A DNA stretch of 6,848 nt. Origin: Alphaproteobacteria bacterium (lineage in GTDB: Bacteria > Pseudomonadota > Alphaproteobacteria > Caulobacterales > Caulobacteraceae). Shown piece after piece: positions 1-5,969 of this stretch. The stretch is taken from the NCBI GenBank assembly GCA_028869395.1, contig JAGWSE010000041.1:1-6848 (forward strand). The letters are read 5' to 3'. The translations under genes and the position numbers were made by a program. Under the pieces are notes generated by a model. That model saw nothing but the letters and a program-made list of their open reading frames with translations, made no database searches and had not been told where the DNA came from. How positions within the stretch are numbered: the first letter of the stretch is position 1; the number at the start of each line of letters is the position of its first letter.

Positions 1-465
1 GAACCCCGCCGCGCCCGGCTCCCAGTCGTAGACGTTGGAGAGCCGGGCCACGCGCCCCCGGCCGCCCGCCCGCGTCAGGGTGAGGGTCTCGCCGAGCGCC
101 TTGGACAGGTCGAAGACCCGCCGCCGATCGGTGACCTCGAATATCAGCGGCTCGGCCTCCTCCGCTTCGGCCGTGGCCAGGCCGTCGTAGAGGCGGGTGG
201 AGGAAAGGTAGACCAGCCGCTCGAACCGCCCCGCCGCGATCACCCGGCCGATCAGTGCGGCGTGCGCCTCCACCGTGTCCACGGGCCGCGCCTCGAAATC
301 GGCGGTGAGGCCGGCGCAATAGAAGACCACCCCCAGGCGCCGGGCGACAAGTTCCGGCGCGTCCTTTTCGGGCGCGTAGACCTCCCAGCCGTCGGCTGCG
401 AGCCTTCGCGCCAGCCTGGCGCCCACGAAGCCCCTCGCGCCCACGATGGTCGCAAGCCGTCTCAA
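1..465 (-). CDS. NAD(P)-dependent epimerase/dehydratase or 4-ketoreductase (extended SDR), C-terminus cut by window edge
   Basis: The visible 155 residues form the N-terminal Rossmann half of an extended short-chain dehydrogenase/reductase. The nucleotide-binding motif GARGFVG is at residues 9-15, YCAGLT at 49-54 ends beta-4, and VYLSSTRLYDG at 85-95 is the Ser/Thr active-site strand. The place of the usual YxxxK is FDLSK (118-122), so Lys122 is present but the Tyr position is Phe. The frame stays open to base 1; a complete enzyme should run to roughly 280-320 residues. I chose the TTG at 463-465 because no ATG exists in frame, GTG first appears inside the first beta-strand, and GGAGG lies 12 bases upstream inside the end of the FkbM gene. 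It starts 5 bases after that gene's stop, so it is very likely in the same operon. As the last enzyme of a CDP-sugar cassette it would be expected to reduce the C4 ketone, or to act as an epimerase; this role is inferred from context. Confidence 0.8.
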   Translation of the reverse strand, partial: MRRLATIVGARGFVGARLARRLAADGWEVYAPEKDAPELVARRLGVVFYCAGLTADFEARPVDTVEAHAALIGRVIAAGRFERLVYLSSTRLYDGLATAEAEEAEPLIFEVTDRRRVFDLSKALGETLTLTRAGGRGRVARLSNVYDWEPGAAGF

Positions 466-470
466 GGCGC

Positions 471-1529
471 TCAGAGCCCTCCCACGGGGTGATGCAGCTT
501 CGAATCCTTGTGCCGCAGAAGCTTCGGCGAGACGTCACGGACGATCCGGTAGGGCTCGGTCCGGAAGATGGCCGGATCCTTGGTCGCCACCATGTTGAAG
601 CCGTGCGGGGGGCCTTCCAGGTAGACCGCCTCGGCCGGGATCAGCTCGATCGGACGGCCGGACAGGTCATAGTTGGAATTGAAGTCGCGGAGCGCGAAGA
701 CCTCGTAGCCGTGGCCGGTCAGAAGCCGGACGATGTCGGTGTCGGGCAGGCCGCCGCTCCAGTCGACGTAATGCCGGTGCACTTCGAAGAGGATCTTGGG
801 CGCCTCGGCCCTCGAGGCGCCGAGGAAGGCCCCGGCGCCCCTGAGCGCCTCCAGCTCAGCGCCCTCGATGTCGAGCACGACGAGGTCGAGGCGCTCGACG
901 CCCTCGGCGGCGAGGTAGTCGGCGATGGACAGGGTCCCGAACCCGTCGTCCGCCCCCGCCGCCTCGGTCGTGGCGAAGCTGTCGTAGCCCACGAGCTTGC
1001 GGTGCGCGCCGGAGTTCGACCACAGGCCCTCCGGGCGCACCCGGATGTTGCCAAGGCCGTTCAGCTGGGCGTTGCGCGCCAGCATGGCGCGCTGCGCGTC
1101 GTTGGGCTCGAAGGCGTGCACGAGGCCGCCGTTCCCGGCGATCTCACGGGCGATCAGGACGGCGTGGTCGCCGAAATAGGCGCCGCCGATCACCACCTGG
1201 GCGGCGCCCCGGGCCAGGTTCACGAGGATCCGGCTGGTCTGCGGCTCCCAGGCGTGGTCGGGCGCCTCCGGCTCGCTCATCACGAAGTCACGGGCGATTT
1301 TCGATCGGTAGAGGAACTCGAACGCCACGCCGTTCGACAGGGTCTTGCGGATCACCTGGTCCTCGTCGAACAGCGCGTCCACGAGCGGACCAGTCAGGGC
1401 CTCGCGAACATCCACCCCCGGCGCATGGATGTCGTGCTCAAGGGCGATCAGCGCGCGGATGAAGGCGCGCCGCCAGTCCTCGTTCTCGGCGATGCGGCGC
1501 AGCGCTGTCAGCGCCTCGTCTCTGGGCAT
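471..1529 (-). CDS. FkbM-family SAM-dependent methyltransferase
   Basis: The protein has 352 residues. The C-terminal two thirds is an FkbM (Methyltransf_21) domain: a motif I-like loop VVIGGAYFGDHA (112-123), VHAFEPN (137-143) ending beta-2 with the acidic residue that usually holds the SAM ribose, and LDLVVLDIEGAELEALRG (214-231), whose DIEGAE is the family signature. The first ~95 residues are charged, mostly helical and unassigned. FkbM enzymes are O-methyltransferases of polyketides, sugars and glycans; in polysaccharide loci they usually methylate a sugar hydroxyl. Motif I lacks the common D-x-G-A-N pattern, which may mark a subfamily. The start is the first ATG in its frame after the preceding gene; GAGG ends only 2 bases before it. 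It lies 49 bases downstream of the RmlC-like gene and 5 bases upstream of the SDR gene. Likely role: O-methylation of the branched deoxysugar or the glycan bearing it (inferred). Confidence 0.85.
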   Translation of the reverse strand: MPRDEALTALRRIAENEDWRRAFIRALIALEHDIHAPGVDVREALTGPLVDALFDEDQVIRKTLSNGVAFEFLYRSKIARDFVMSEPEAPDHAWEPQTSRILVNLARGAAQVVIGGAYFGDHAVLIAREIAGNGGLVHAFEPNDAQRAMLARNAQLNGLGNIRVRPEGLWSNSGAHRKLVGYDSFATTEAAGADDGFGTLSIADYLAAEGVERLDLVVLDIEGAELEALRGAGAFLGASRAEAPKILFEVHRHYVDWSGGLPDTDIVRLLTGHGYEVFALRDFNSNYDLSGRPIELIPAEAVYLEGPPHGFNMVATKDPAIFRTEPYRIVRDVSPKLLRHKDSKLHHPVGGL

Positions 1530-1579
1530 GGCCTCATGGTCTCTTCGGGAGGACTCCCTAGCAGATCGGGACCGGGGCC

Positions 1580-2113
1580 TCAGCCAGGGAAATCGGGATA
1601 GGTCGCGTCCCGCTCGCCGATCAGGGCGGGGGCGCTCGGCCAGGCGATCGCGAACGCCGGGTCATCCCAGCGCACGCCGGCCTCGCGCCCGGGCTCGTAG
1701 GCGGGCGAGATCTGGTAGAGCACGTCGGTGTCAGGCTCGAGGGTCAGGAAGCCGTGGGCCACGCCTTCGGGAATGAACAGGGCGCGGGCGTTTTCCGCCG
1801 TGAGCTCGCATCCGAACCAACGCCGGTAGGTGTCGCTGTCCGGCCGCAGGTCGAGGGCCACGTCGAAGATGCGTCCACGGACGCAGCGAACGAGCTTCCG
1901 CTCGCCATGCGGAGGCTTCCGGTAATGCAGGCCCCGCAGCGTGCCGGCCTGCGGATTGCGCGAAAGGCTCGTCTGGACCGCCTCGAAGGGATGGCCCGCC
2001 GCGGCGAACGCCTCGGGACAATGCAGCCTTGCGAACCATCCGCGCGTGTCGGTCTGGGGCTCGGTCTCGACCAGGGCCGCGCCGGCGATGCCGGTCTCGA
2101 GGAAACGCATCAT
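1580..2113 (-). CDS. rfbC: RmlC-like NDP-4-keto-6-deoxysugar 3,5- (or 5-) epimerase
   Basis: The protein has 177 residues, close to the usual 180-185 of dTDP-4-dehydrorhamnose 3,5-epimerases, with the cupin fold signature throughout. TDTRGWFAR (21-29) is the substrate-binding entry segment; GTLRGLHY (57-64) contains the catalytic base His63; RKLVRCVRGRIFDVALDLR (72-90) is the cupin core; IPEGVAHGF (114-122) and VLYQ (131-134) carry Tyr133, the expected general acid. GERDATYP near the C-terminus has Asp169 where the His-pairing Asp of RmlC sits. The family removes protons beside a C4 ketone at C3 and/or C5 and re-protonates them. No rmlA or rmlB is present; the neighbours make a CDP-sugar, so the likely substrate is a CDP-4-keto-6-deoxyhexose, probably after C-methylation. 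If C3 is already methylated it may epimerise only C5. The start is ATG 2113, overlapping the upstream stop by four bases (ATGA); ATG 2110, one codon later, is an alternative. Confidence 0.9.
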   Translation of the reverse strand: MMRFLETGIAGAALVETEPQTDTRGWFARLHCPEAFAAAGHPFEAVQTSLSRNPQAGTLRGLHYRKPPHGERKLVRCVRGRIFDVALDLRPDSDTYRRWFGCELTAENARALFIPEGVAHGFLTLEPDTDVLYQISPAYEPGREAGVRWDDPAFAIAWPSAPALIGERDATYPDFPG

Positions 2114-3351
2114 CCCAGCACCCTGGTCCGCGGTGAAGCGATCACGAAGCGGCCGCCCCACTCGGCGATGTAACCGATCTGTCCCATGATCTCGTCCTGC
2201 AGGTTCCAGGGGAGGATGAGGACATAGTCCGGCCGCACCGTCCGAAGCTGCGACGGCGGCCCGATGGGGATGTGGCTGCCGGGCAGGAAGCGGCCCTGCT
2301 TGGCGGGATTGGCGTCGAAGGCCGCGGTGATGTCCTGCGCCGTCGCACCGCAGTAGTTCAGGAAGGTGACGCCCTTGGCCGCCGCGCCATAGGCCCCGAT
2401 GCGCCTGCCCTCTTCCCTGGCGGTCTCGAGAAAGGCCCGGAAGCTTGCGCGCACGGCCTCCACACGCGGGGTGAAGCCCTGGTAGGTCTCGATGCGGTCG
2501 AGGCCCGCGGCGGCCTCGACGGCGCGCAGGGCGCGCAGGGCGTCGGTCTCCTCCCGCCCGGAGCCCAGGTGGCAGACGAAGAGCCGCAGCGAGCCGCCGT
2601 GGGTGGGCAGGCGCTCCACGTCGAAGGGGCGCAGACCGTTCGCCCGCAGCACCTGCTCGGTCGCAAGCAGCGACAGGTAGGTGACGTGCTCGTGGTAGAT
2701 GGTGTCGAACTGCACCTTCTCGATGAGGCTCAGAAGGTGCGGGAACTCGAACGTCAGCACCCCTTCCGGCTTCAGCACATGGGGGAAGCCCGCGACGAAA
2801 CCGCTGATGTCGGGCGTATGGGCCAGCACGTTGTTGGCCGCCATCAGGTCCGCGCGCATCCCGCGGGCGGCCAGCTCGAGGGCGGTGGCCTCGTTGAAGA
2901 AGACGACCTCCGTACGCACGCCGCGGGCGCGGGCCGCCCGGGCGGTGTTGGCGGCGGGCTCGATCCCCAGGACGGGGATGTCCCGGGCCAGGAAGTGCTG
3001 CAGCAGGTAGCCGTCGTTGCTGGCCACCTCCACCACCAGCGACTCGGGACCGAGGCCGAGCCGCTCGATCATCGCGTCGGCGTAGCGGCGGGCGTGCTCC
3101 ACCCAGCTCGCCGAATAGGCGGAGAAGTAGGCGTAGTCGGCGTCGAAGATGGCCTCGGGCGGCGCCGCGGCGTCCACCTGCACGAGGAAGCAGGCGTGGC
3201 AGACCCGCGCATGCAGCGGATAGCTTCGCTCCGTCCCCGCCGCCAGCTGCTCGGGCGTGAGATAGCTGTTGGCGAGCGGTTGGCGTCCGAGGTCGAGGAA
3301 GGTGTGGACCAGGGGCGTGCGGCAGAACCGGCAGGGGGGCGCAGGCGTCAT
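2110..3351 (-). CDS. NDP-sugar C-methyltransferase with N-terminal zinc site (TylC3/TcaB9 type)
   Basis: The 413-residue protein has the three parts of sugar C-methyltransferases. First is an N-terminal zinc-binding region with CRFC (7-10) and CHAC (51-54), plus the linking segment LGRQPLANSY (21-30). Second is a SAM-binding Rossmann domain with VEVASNDGYLL (107-117) and GIEP (129-132), then ANNVLAHTPD (172-181). Third is a C-terminal domain with GAAAKGVTFLN, typical of Methyltransf_14. The catalytic cluster is recognisable: Y73/Y75 in the DYAYFS segment and IYHEHVTYLS (218-227), supplying Tyr219, Glu221 and His222. Characterised relatives take a proton from the carbon next to a C4 ketone, usually C3, and methylate it, giving branched sugars such as the mycarose precursor. 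Here the likely substrate is CDP-4-keto-6-deoxyglucose from the upstream genes (inferred). The chosen ATG overlaps the rfbG stop as ATGA and has GAGG 7 bases upstream (3359-3362), better than the in-frame start 36 bases earlier. Confidence 0.92.
   Translation of the reverse strand: MTPAPPCRFCRTPLVHTFLDLGRQPLANSYLTPEQLAAGTERSYPLHARVCHACFLVQVDAAAPPEAIFDADYAYFSAYSASWVEHARRYADAMIERLGLGPESLVVEVASNDGYLLQHFLARDIPVLGIEPAANTARAARARGVRTEVVFFNEATALELAARGMRADLMAANNVLAHTPDISGFVAGFPHVLKPEGVLTFEFPHLLSLIEKVQFDTIYHEHVTYLSLLATEQVLRANGLRPFDVERLPTHGGSLRLFVCHLGSGREETDALRALRAVEAAAGLDRIETYQGFTPRVEAVRASFRAFLETAREEGRRIGAYGAAAKGVTFLNYCGATAQDITAAFDANPAKQGRFLPGSHIPIGPPSQLRTVRPDYVLILPWNLQDEIMGQIGYIAEWGGRFVIASPRTRVLG
2521..2542. 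repeat. Short 9-bp tandem repeat inside the C-methyltransferase gene
   Basis: The unit GGCGCGCAG occurs twice in a row and is followed by GGCG, 2.4 copies in 22 bases. It encodes part of an alanine/leucine/arginine-rich helix (ALRALRA). The unit is a multiple of three, so slippage would add or remove three residues without breaking the frame. Confidence 0.5.
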
Positions 3352-4409
3352 CGGCCCGCCTCGTAGTCGGCGATCTGGGCCCGGCACAGGGCGAGCGCGT
3401 CCTCGCCGCCCGCCTGGCGCCGATACCAGTCGGTGCTGAGCGCCACCGCCTCGCGGGCGCTGTAGCGGCTCTCGAAGCCCAGCGACCGGCGCGCGAGGCC
3501 CGCATCGAGGGCCAGGGTGGCGGCCTCGAGCGAGTCCGGATCGGGCGCGTGGACCCAGGCCTGTCCGCCGAGCGCCTCGAGGGCGAGGGTGGCGAGGTCG
3601 CCGACCGTCACCGCCTCGTCCCCCGGCCGGGGGCCGAAATTGAGCGCGCGCGGCGTGTCGGGCCGCGTCGCCAGGGCCTGGGCGTAGGCGAGATAGCCCG
3701 CCAGGCAGTCCAGGACGTGCTGCCAGGGCCGCCGCGCCTCGGGGTGGCGCAGGGCCAGCGGCTCGCCTGAGCGCGCGGCGCGGACCACGTCAGCCATGAT
3801 CCGGTGGCGGGAGAAGTCGCCGCCGCCGATCACATTGCCGGCGCGCGCCGTCGCCACCGGCACGCCGGCCGGCGCGAAGTAGCTCGTCGCGAAGGCCCGC
3901 ACGACCATCTCCGTCGCGGCCTTGGAGGCGGCGTAAGGGTCCTTTCCGCCGAGCGGGTCCGGCTCGGCGAAGGCGCGGCCGGTCTCGGCGTTGGCGTAGA
4001 CCTTGTCCGAGGTCGCCACGAGCACCGCCCCCAGGGCCGGCTGGCTGCGCAGGGTCTGCAGCAGGTGCGTCGTACCCATGACATTGGCGGCGAAGGTGGC
4101 GACCGGCGCCTCGATCGCCGTGCGCACGATCGCCTGGGCCGCCAGGTGCAGGACCAGGTCGAAGGCGCGGCCCTCCAGCCGGCGGGCCACCGCCGCGGCG
4201 TCGCGCAGGTCGAGAACCTGGGAGTCCACGAGCCCGTCCACGCCGGCCAGCTCGAAAAGGCTGGGCGCCTGGTCCGGCGCCAGGGCCAGCCCCGTCACCT
4301 CCGCGCCCAGGCTCGCCAGCCAGATCGCAGCCCACGAGCCCTTGAAGCCCGTGTGCCCGGTGAGCAGGACCCTCCTGCCTCTCCAGAAGTCGGGGTCTAC
4401 CGGCGCCAT
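3348..4409 (-). CDS. rfbG: CDP-glucose 4,6-dehydratase
   Basis: The 353-residue extended SDR converts CDP-D-glucose to CDP-4-keto-6-deoxy-D-glucose, the branch-point of CDP-linked deoxysugars. LLTGHTGFKGSW (15-26) is the NAD-binding loop in the form typical of RfbG. HLAAQAIVR (88-96), NVMGTTHLL (109-117) and ATSDKVY (132-138) follow; the Thr-Asp-Lys triad 133/135/136 and Y159-x-x-x-K163 in DPYAASK make up the active site. The Asp-Lys pair is characteristic of CDP-glucose dehydratases, where dTDP-glucose dehydratases have Asp-Glu. ARAGNVIGGGD, RPWQHVLDCLAGYL and NFGPR are also family hallmarks. I chose ATG 4409, which gives the normal short leader before the PDFW segment and overlaps rfbF by 13 bases. 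The in-frame GTG at 4430 would add 7 residues and has GGAGG 4 bases upstream, so it cannot be excluded. Its position directly after rfbF and overlapping the C-methyltransferase fits one pathway operon. Confidence 0.95.
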   Translation of the reverse strand: MAPVDPDFWRGRRVLLTGHTGFKGSWAAIWLASLGAEVTGLALAPDQAPSLFELAGVDGLVDSQVLDLRDAAAVARRLEGRAFDLVLHLAAQAIVRTAIEAPVATFAANVMGTTHLLQTLRSQPALGAVLVATSDKVYANAETGRAFAEPDPLGGKDPYAASKAATEMVVRAFATSYFAPAGVPVATARAGNVIGGGDFSRHRIMADVVRAARSGEPLALRHPEARRPWQHVLDCLAGYLAYAQALATRPDTPRALNFGPRPGDEAVTVGDLATLALEALGGQAWVHAPDPDSLEAATLALDAGLARRSLGFESRYSAREAVALSTDWYRRQAGGEDALALCRAQIADYEAGR

Positions 4410-5164
4410 GGCGCATGGCCGGACGCCCACAGGGCCTCCAGGGCGGTCTTGTCGCGCAAGGTGTCCATGGCCGCCCAGAATCCGTCATGGCGGAAGGCCA
4501 TCAGGTCCCCGTCCGCGGCGAGGCTCTCCAGTGGCCCCTGTTCGAAGGCGGTCTCGTCGCCCCCGATCCGTTGCAGCACCCTGGGCTCGAGCACGAAGAA
4601 CCCGCCGCTGATCAGGCCATTGTCGCCGGGCGGCTTCTCGATGAACCTCCGCACCTGGGCCCCGCTGATCTCCAGCGCCCCGTAGCGGCCGGGGGGCGCG
4701 ACCGCGGTCACCGTCGCCGCCTTGCCGTGCGCCTTGTGGAACCTCGCGAGGGCTGCGAGGTCGAGGTCCGCCAGCCCGTCGCCATAGGTGCAGAAGAACG
4801 GCGCGTCCGGATCGAGGTGGCGGGCGATCCGCTTGATGCGGCCCCCGGTCATGGTCTCCGCGCCCGTGTCGACCAGGGTGACGCGCCACGGCTCGGGGTT
4901 GGCGCCGTGGTGCTCGATGATCCCGCTCGCCAGGTCCACGGTGAGGTCGGCGTTGTGCAGGGCGTAGTTGGCGAAGTACTCCTTCGCCACGTAGCCCTTG
5001 TAGCCCAGGCAGACGATGAAGTCGTTGAAGCCGTAGGCGGAAAAGAGCTTCATGATGTGCCAAAGGATCGGCCGGCCGCCGATCTCGATCATCGGCTTGG
5101 GGCGCAGGTGGCTCTCCTCGGAGATGCGCGTCCCCAGTCCGCCCGCCAGGATGACCGTCTTCAT
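4397..5164 (-). CDS. rfbF: Glucose-1-phosphate cytidylyltransferase
   Basis: The 255-residue sugar nucleotidyltransferase makes CDP-glucose and pyrophosphate from CTP and alpha-D-glucose-1-phosphate, the first committed step of CDP-deoxysugar synthesis. It shows LAGGLGTRISEE (6-17) with the nucleotide-binding loop, RPKPMIEIGGRPILWHIM (21-38), and GYKGYVAKEYF (54-64), which separates RfbF from RmlA. DTGAETMTGGRIKR (99-112) is the CTP-specific insertion. Asp129 in TYGDGL and Asp234 near the C-terminus match the two metal-binding aspartates. ISGGFFVLEP is the sugar-binding strand. The length equals the family norm. I placed the start at ATG 5164, giving MKTVILAGG as in homologues; GAGG lies only 2 bases before it, and the alternative GTG at 5176 has no evident ribosome site. 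It is the first gene of the cassette, after a 133-base gap that probably holds its promoter. Confidence 0.95.
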   Translation of the reverse strand: MKTVILAGGLGTRISEESHLRPKPMIEIGGRPILWHIMKLFSAYGFNDFIVCLGYKGYVAKEYFANYALHNADLTVDLASGIIEHHGANPEPWRVTLVDTGAETMTGGRIKRIARHLDPDAPFFCTYGDGLADLDLAALARFHKAHGKAATVTAVAPPGRYGALEISGAQVRRFIEKPPGDNGLISGGFFVLEPRVLQRIGGDETAFEQGPLESLAADGDLMAFRHDGFWAAMDTLRDKTALEALWASGHAPWRR

Positions 5165-5222
5165 GTCCTCGCCCACGCTGCGCGTTCGGGGCCGCGCACC
5201 GCCCCGCGCGGACCTGCCTGCT

Positions 5223-5251
5223 GCTTAACGCCTGGGGGCGCGCCCCGCCAA
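5223..5251 (-). promoter_or_regulatory. Possible promoter of the rfbF cassette
   Basis: On the minus strand TTGGCG (5246-5251) is followed after exactly 17 bases by TTAAGC (5223-5228), about 60 bases before the rfbF ATG. The -35-like hexamer matches the alphaproteobacterial TTGACG at five of six positions. The -10-like hexamer is poor. It is the best pair I see in the only gap before the six-gene run, but the match is weak and could be chance. Confidence 0.25.
5235..5246. repeat. 12-bp perfect palindrome, possible operator
   Basis: GGGGCGCGCCCC reads identically on both strands and contains an AscI-like GGCGCGCC core. It lies in non-coding DNA in the spacer of the putative rfbF promoter. With no loop it is a better candidate for a dimeric protein site than for an RNA hairpin. 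In DNA this GC-rich, short palindromes of G and C also arise by chance. Confidence 0.35.
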
Positions 5252-5265
5252 GTCGCGACCGGGCC

Positions 5266-5298
5266 AGGCGCCGCGTATCGACCGGCGCGGCGGCGCCT
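5266..5298 (-). terminator. Stem-loop after the methyltransferase stop, possible terminator
   Basis: A perfect 9-bp inverted repeat, AGGCGCCGC on the minus strand with its partner GCGGCGCCT, has arms at 5290-5298 and 5266-5274 and a 15-base loop. The first arm begins on the last base of the TGA stop, where a terminator would sit. No T-tract follows, so it is not a classic intrinsic terminator; it may pause polymerase, protect the 3' end, or act with Rho. Confidence 0.4.
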
Positions 5299-5969
5299 CA
5301 ACCTTGCCCTGGAAGCGACCAGACAGCGGTCTTCTTGACCTCCATGTCCTCCAGCTCGCGCGTGGTCGGCACCTGGTACTCGACAAGCCGGGTCAGCCCC
5401 TGCCGGGGAAAGTAGCTGCGGCCGGGATCGCCGATAAGGACCGTCGTTCCGCCGCATCGGGCGGTCTTCAGCCAGGCCATGACGCGCTCGGCGAGGGGCT
5501 TCTCGTAGCAGATGTCGCCGGCCAGGATCACCTCGGCCGAGACGGGCGGCGGCGCCTCCAGCAGGTCGCGGTCGGTGAACTCGACCTCGACGCCGTTCGC
5601 CTCGGCGTTGAGGGCGACGGCGGGACCGCAGAAGGGGTCGATGTCCGCGGCCAGGACCCTGGCCGCGCCCGCTCTCTTCGCCGCCACGCCCACGATCCCC
5701 GATCCGGCCGCGAAGTCGATCACCCGCTTGCCGGCGACCAGCTGCGGATGGTCCAGGATGTAGCGGGCCAGGGCCTGTCCTCCGGCCCAGGCGAAGGCCC
5801 AGAAGGGCGGGGGAAGCCCGATCTCGGAGAGCGCCTCCTCGGTCATCTGCCAGATGGGCGTGATCTCGGAGGCGAGATGCAGCACCAGCTCCGGCGCGTG
5901 CGGCGGCCGCTCCAGCCTGGTGTTGGCCAGGATGAACGCCCGGCGCGCCTGGGGCGTCGGGGGGATCAC
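5298..5969 (-). CDS. METTL20/ETFBKMT-like class I SAM methyltransferase (probable protein lysine methyltransferase)
   Basis: The 223-residue protein is a single seven-beta-strand methyltransferase domain, the size of bacterial METTL20 homologues. PFWAFAWAGGQALARYILDHP (55-75) is the helix before the SAM site that is typical of this group. VIDFAAGSGIVGVAA (83-97) is motif I. AADID (107-111) gives the ribose-binding acid. LAGDICYE (149-156) contains the D-x-x-Y post-motif II of the lysine methyltransferase family, with Asp152 and Tyr155. IGDPGR, Y-VPTTRELED and EVKKTAVW close the fold. Human METTL20 and its Agrobacterium homologue methylate lysines of electron transfer flavoprotein beta, and the bacterial enzyme also acts on ribosomal L7/L12; a like role here is inferred. 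Distant relatives include PrmA and other small-domain methyltransferases. The start is the GTG at 5969, which overlaps the desaturase stop by four bases (GTGA); no ribosome site precedes it, so translation by re-initiation is likely. Longer open frame upstream of it is antisense-frame noise within the desaturase. Confidence 0.8.
   Translation of the reverse strand: MIPPTPQARRAFILANTRLERPPHAPELVLHLASEITPIWQMTEEALSEIGLPPPFWAFAWAGGQALARYILDHPQLVAGKRVIDFAAGSGIVGVAAKRAGAARVLAADIDPFCGPAVALNAEANGVEVEFTDRDLLEAPPPVSAEVILAGDICYEKPLAERVMAWLKTARCGGTTVLIGDPGRSYFPRQGLTRLVEYQVPTTRELEDMEVKKTAVWSLPGQG

Noticed and set aside
1547..1558. Inverted repeat GGGAG/CTCCC in the gap before FkbM, considered as a terminator
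   Set aside because: The two arms are separated by only two bases, no T-tract follows, and the surrounding genes are likely co-transcribed.
489..1601. 370-codon open frame on the plus strand
   Set aside because: It is fully antisense to the FkbM gene, has low-complexity Arg/Gly/Val/Asp-rich translation and no recognisable motif; long antisense frames are expected at this GC content.
2272..3366. 364-codon open frame on the plus strand
   Set aside because: It is antisense to the C-methyltransferase, whose zinc, SAM and catalytic motifs are intact; the plus-strand translation resembles no fold.
1580..3505. 641-codon minus-strand frame that would fuse a long N-terminal part to the epimerase
   Set aside because: Only the last 177 residues are protein-like. 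The rest is an out-of-frame reading of the C-methyltransferase, and an ATG overlapping that gene's stop gives the normal family length.
3790..4488. 232-codon minus-strand frame across rfbG and the end of rfbF
   Set aside because: It is a Gly/Arg/Ala-rich frame shadow of two genes with complete motifs.
5225..5228. TTAA as a possible CtrA-type site before rfbF
   Set aside because: CtrA sites need two TTAA half-sites seven bases apart; only one is present here.
4415..5338. 307-codon open frame on the plus strand
   Set aside because: It mirrors rfbF and crosses the intergenic gap; its composition is that of an antisense shadow.
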